A stretch of 12,340 nt of DNA from JAAFIP01 sp043728315 (GTDB taxonomy: Bacteria; Pseudomonadota; Gammaproteobacteria; Burkholderiales; Burkholderiaceae_C), in NCBI GenBank assembly GCA_043728315.1, contig JAYTMT010000052.1:1-12340 (forward strand), written 5' to 3'. The translations under genes and the position numbers were made by a program. The notes under the pieces are model-generated. The model did no database searches. It saw only the letters and a list, made by a program, of their open reading frames with translations, and had not been told where the DNA came from. Shown here piece after piece: positions 12,101 to 12,340 of this stretch (positions within the stretch are counted from its first letter, which is position 1; each line of letters starts with the position of its first letter).

Positions 12101-12340
12101 TGCCCATTTGTAATCCAAGACAGATGGTTTGAAAGGTTTGGAAGCGCTTGTTTTGCTCGATTGGTCAAGGGTTTGGCTTTGCTTGCTCAGCCTTGTGCTG
12201 TATTAGCTGTGCTCTGCGCGTCTTGCTCGCCATTGCTCTGTCGCGCCCGATCAGCGTTTTGGCTATCCCGACGCGCCCTCATGCGGGAGTACCCTTGCAT
12301 CGGTCGGTCGGGATAGCCAAAACGCTGATCGGGCTATGCT
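12101..12340. other. Gene-free right-end region
   Basis: No convincing coding frame or RNA gene is present. The first half is T/G-rich with four copies of TTGCTC at 12153, 12183, 12223 and 12233. The second half is occupied by a long inverted repeat element. A gene beyond the right edge might use this region as its promoter, but none is visible. Confidence 0.5.
12245..12334. repeat. 90-nt element with 28-bp perfect inverted repeat and nested hairpin
   Basis: Positions 12245-12272 (beginning GCCCGATCAGCG) and 12307-12334 (ending CGCTGATCGGGC) are exact reverse complements over 28 bases. The 34-base spacer contains its own hairpin: ATGCGGG (12281-12287), loop AGTA, then CCC-TT-GCAT (12292-12300) with a TT bulge. 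There is no T-run on either side, so it is not an ordinary terminator, and no target-site duplication is visible. It resembles a palindromic intergenic repeat or a miniature mobile element. It has no sequence similarity to the hairpin at 7255-7343, though the two are of nearly equal size. Confidence 0.85.

Noticed and set aside
12245..12334. Integron attC site or IS end
   Set aside because: No RYYYAAC/GTTRRRY core sites, no integrase or cassette structure, and no transposase or target duplication in the window.

Overview
The window looks like chromosomal DNA of a Burkholderiales betaproteobacterium, most likely a member of the Comamonadaceae or a close relative. This rests on moderate GC content, the style of the TRAP and Ohr/OhrR proteins, and an aldehyde oxidoreductase cluster organised like those of betaproteobacterial aromatic degraders such as Aromatoleum. 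The genus is an inference. There are no rRNA or tRNA genes, no CRISPR array and no recognisable transposase.

Layout, left to right. Positions 1-65 hold the first codons of a LysR-type regulator that runs off the left edge on the minus strand. Divergent from it is a complete TRAP transporter operon (dctP-dctQ-dctM, 232-3184) with a 19-bp perfect inverted repeat at the dctP/dctQ junction. An Asp/Glu-racemase-superfamily gene (3232-3957, minus) converges on dctM. Divergent from the racemase are crcB (fluoride channel, 4038-4415), then a minimal nucleotidyltransferase (4485-5015) whose stop overlaps the start of a 71-residue unknown protein (5005-5220).

The centre (5230-9767, all minus strand) is a tungsten-type aldehyde oxidoreductase (AOR) cluster. 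In transcription order it holds aorA (polyferredoxin with four [4Fe-4S] motifs), aorB (tungstopterin catalytic subunit), aorC (FAD/NAD subunit), a MoaD-like sulfur carrier, and a small unknown protein ending in Gly-Gly-Gly. A long hairpin repeat (7255-7343) lies between aorB and aorC. The proteins should form an NAD-linked AorABC enzyme that oxidises aldehydes to acids and perhaps catalyses the reverse reaction, with the last two genes possibly serving cofactor assembly. Divergent from aorA is a GAF-PAS-Fis regulator (9990-11075) that resembles AcoR but lacks the AAA+ domain. The shared intergenic region carries several short palindromes and a direct repeat that are candidate operators.

The right end is an organic-peroxide defence unit, ohrR-ohr (minus strand), with a near-perfect OhrR-type operator upstream of ohrR. 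About 240 bases without a gene follow, ending in a 28-bp perfect inverted repeat whose 34-nt spacer contains its own hairpin.

The strongest leads are the AOR cluster with its nanowire-type small subunit, its AAA+-less regulator facing clustered dyads, the unexplained hairpin elements, and the nucleotidyltransferase/small-protein pair.
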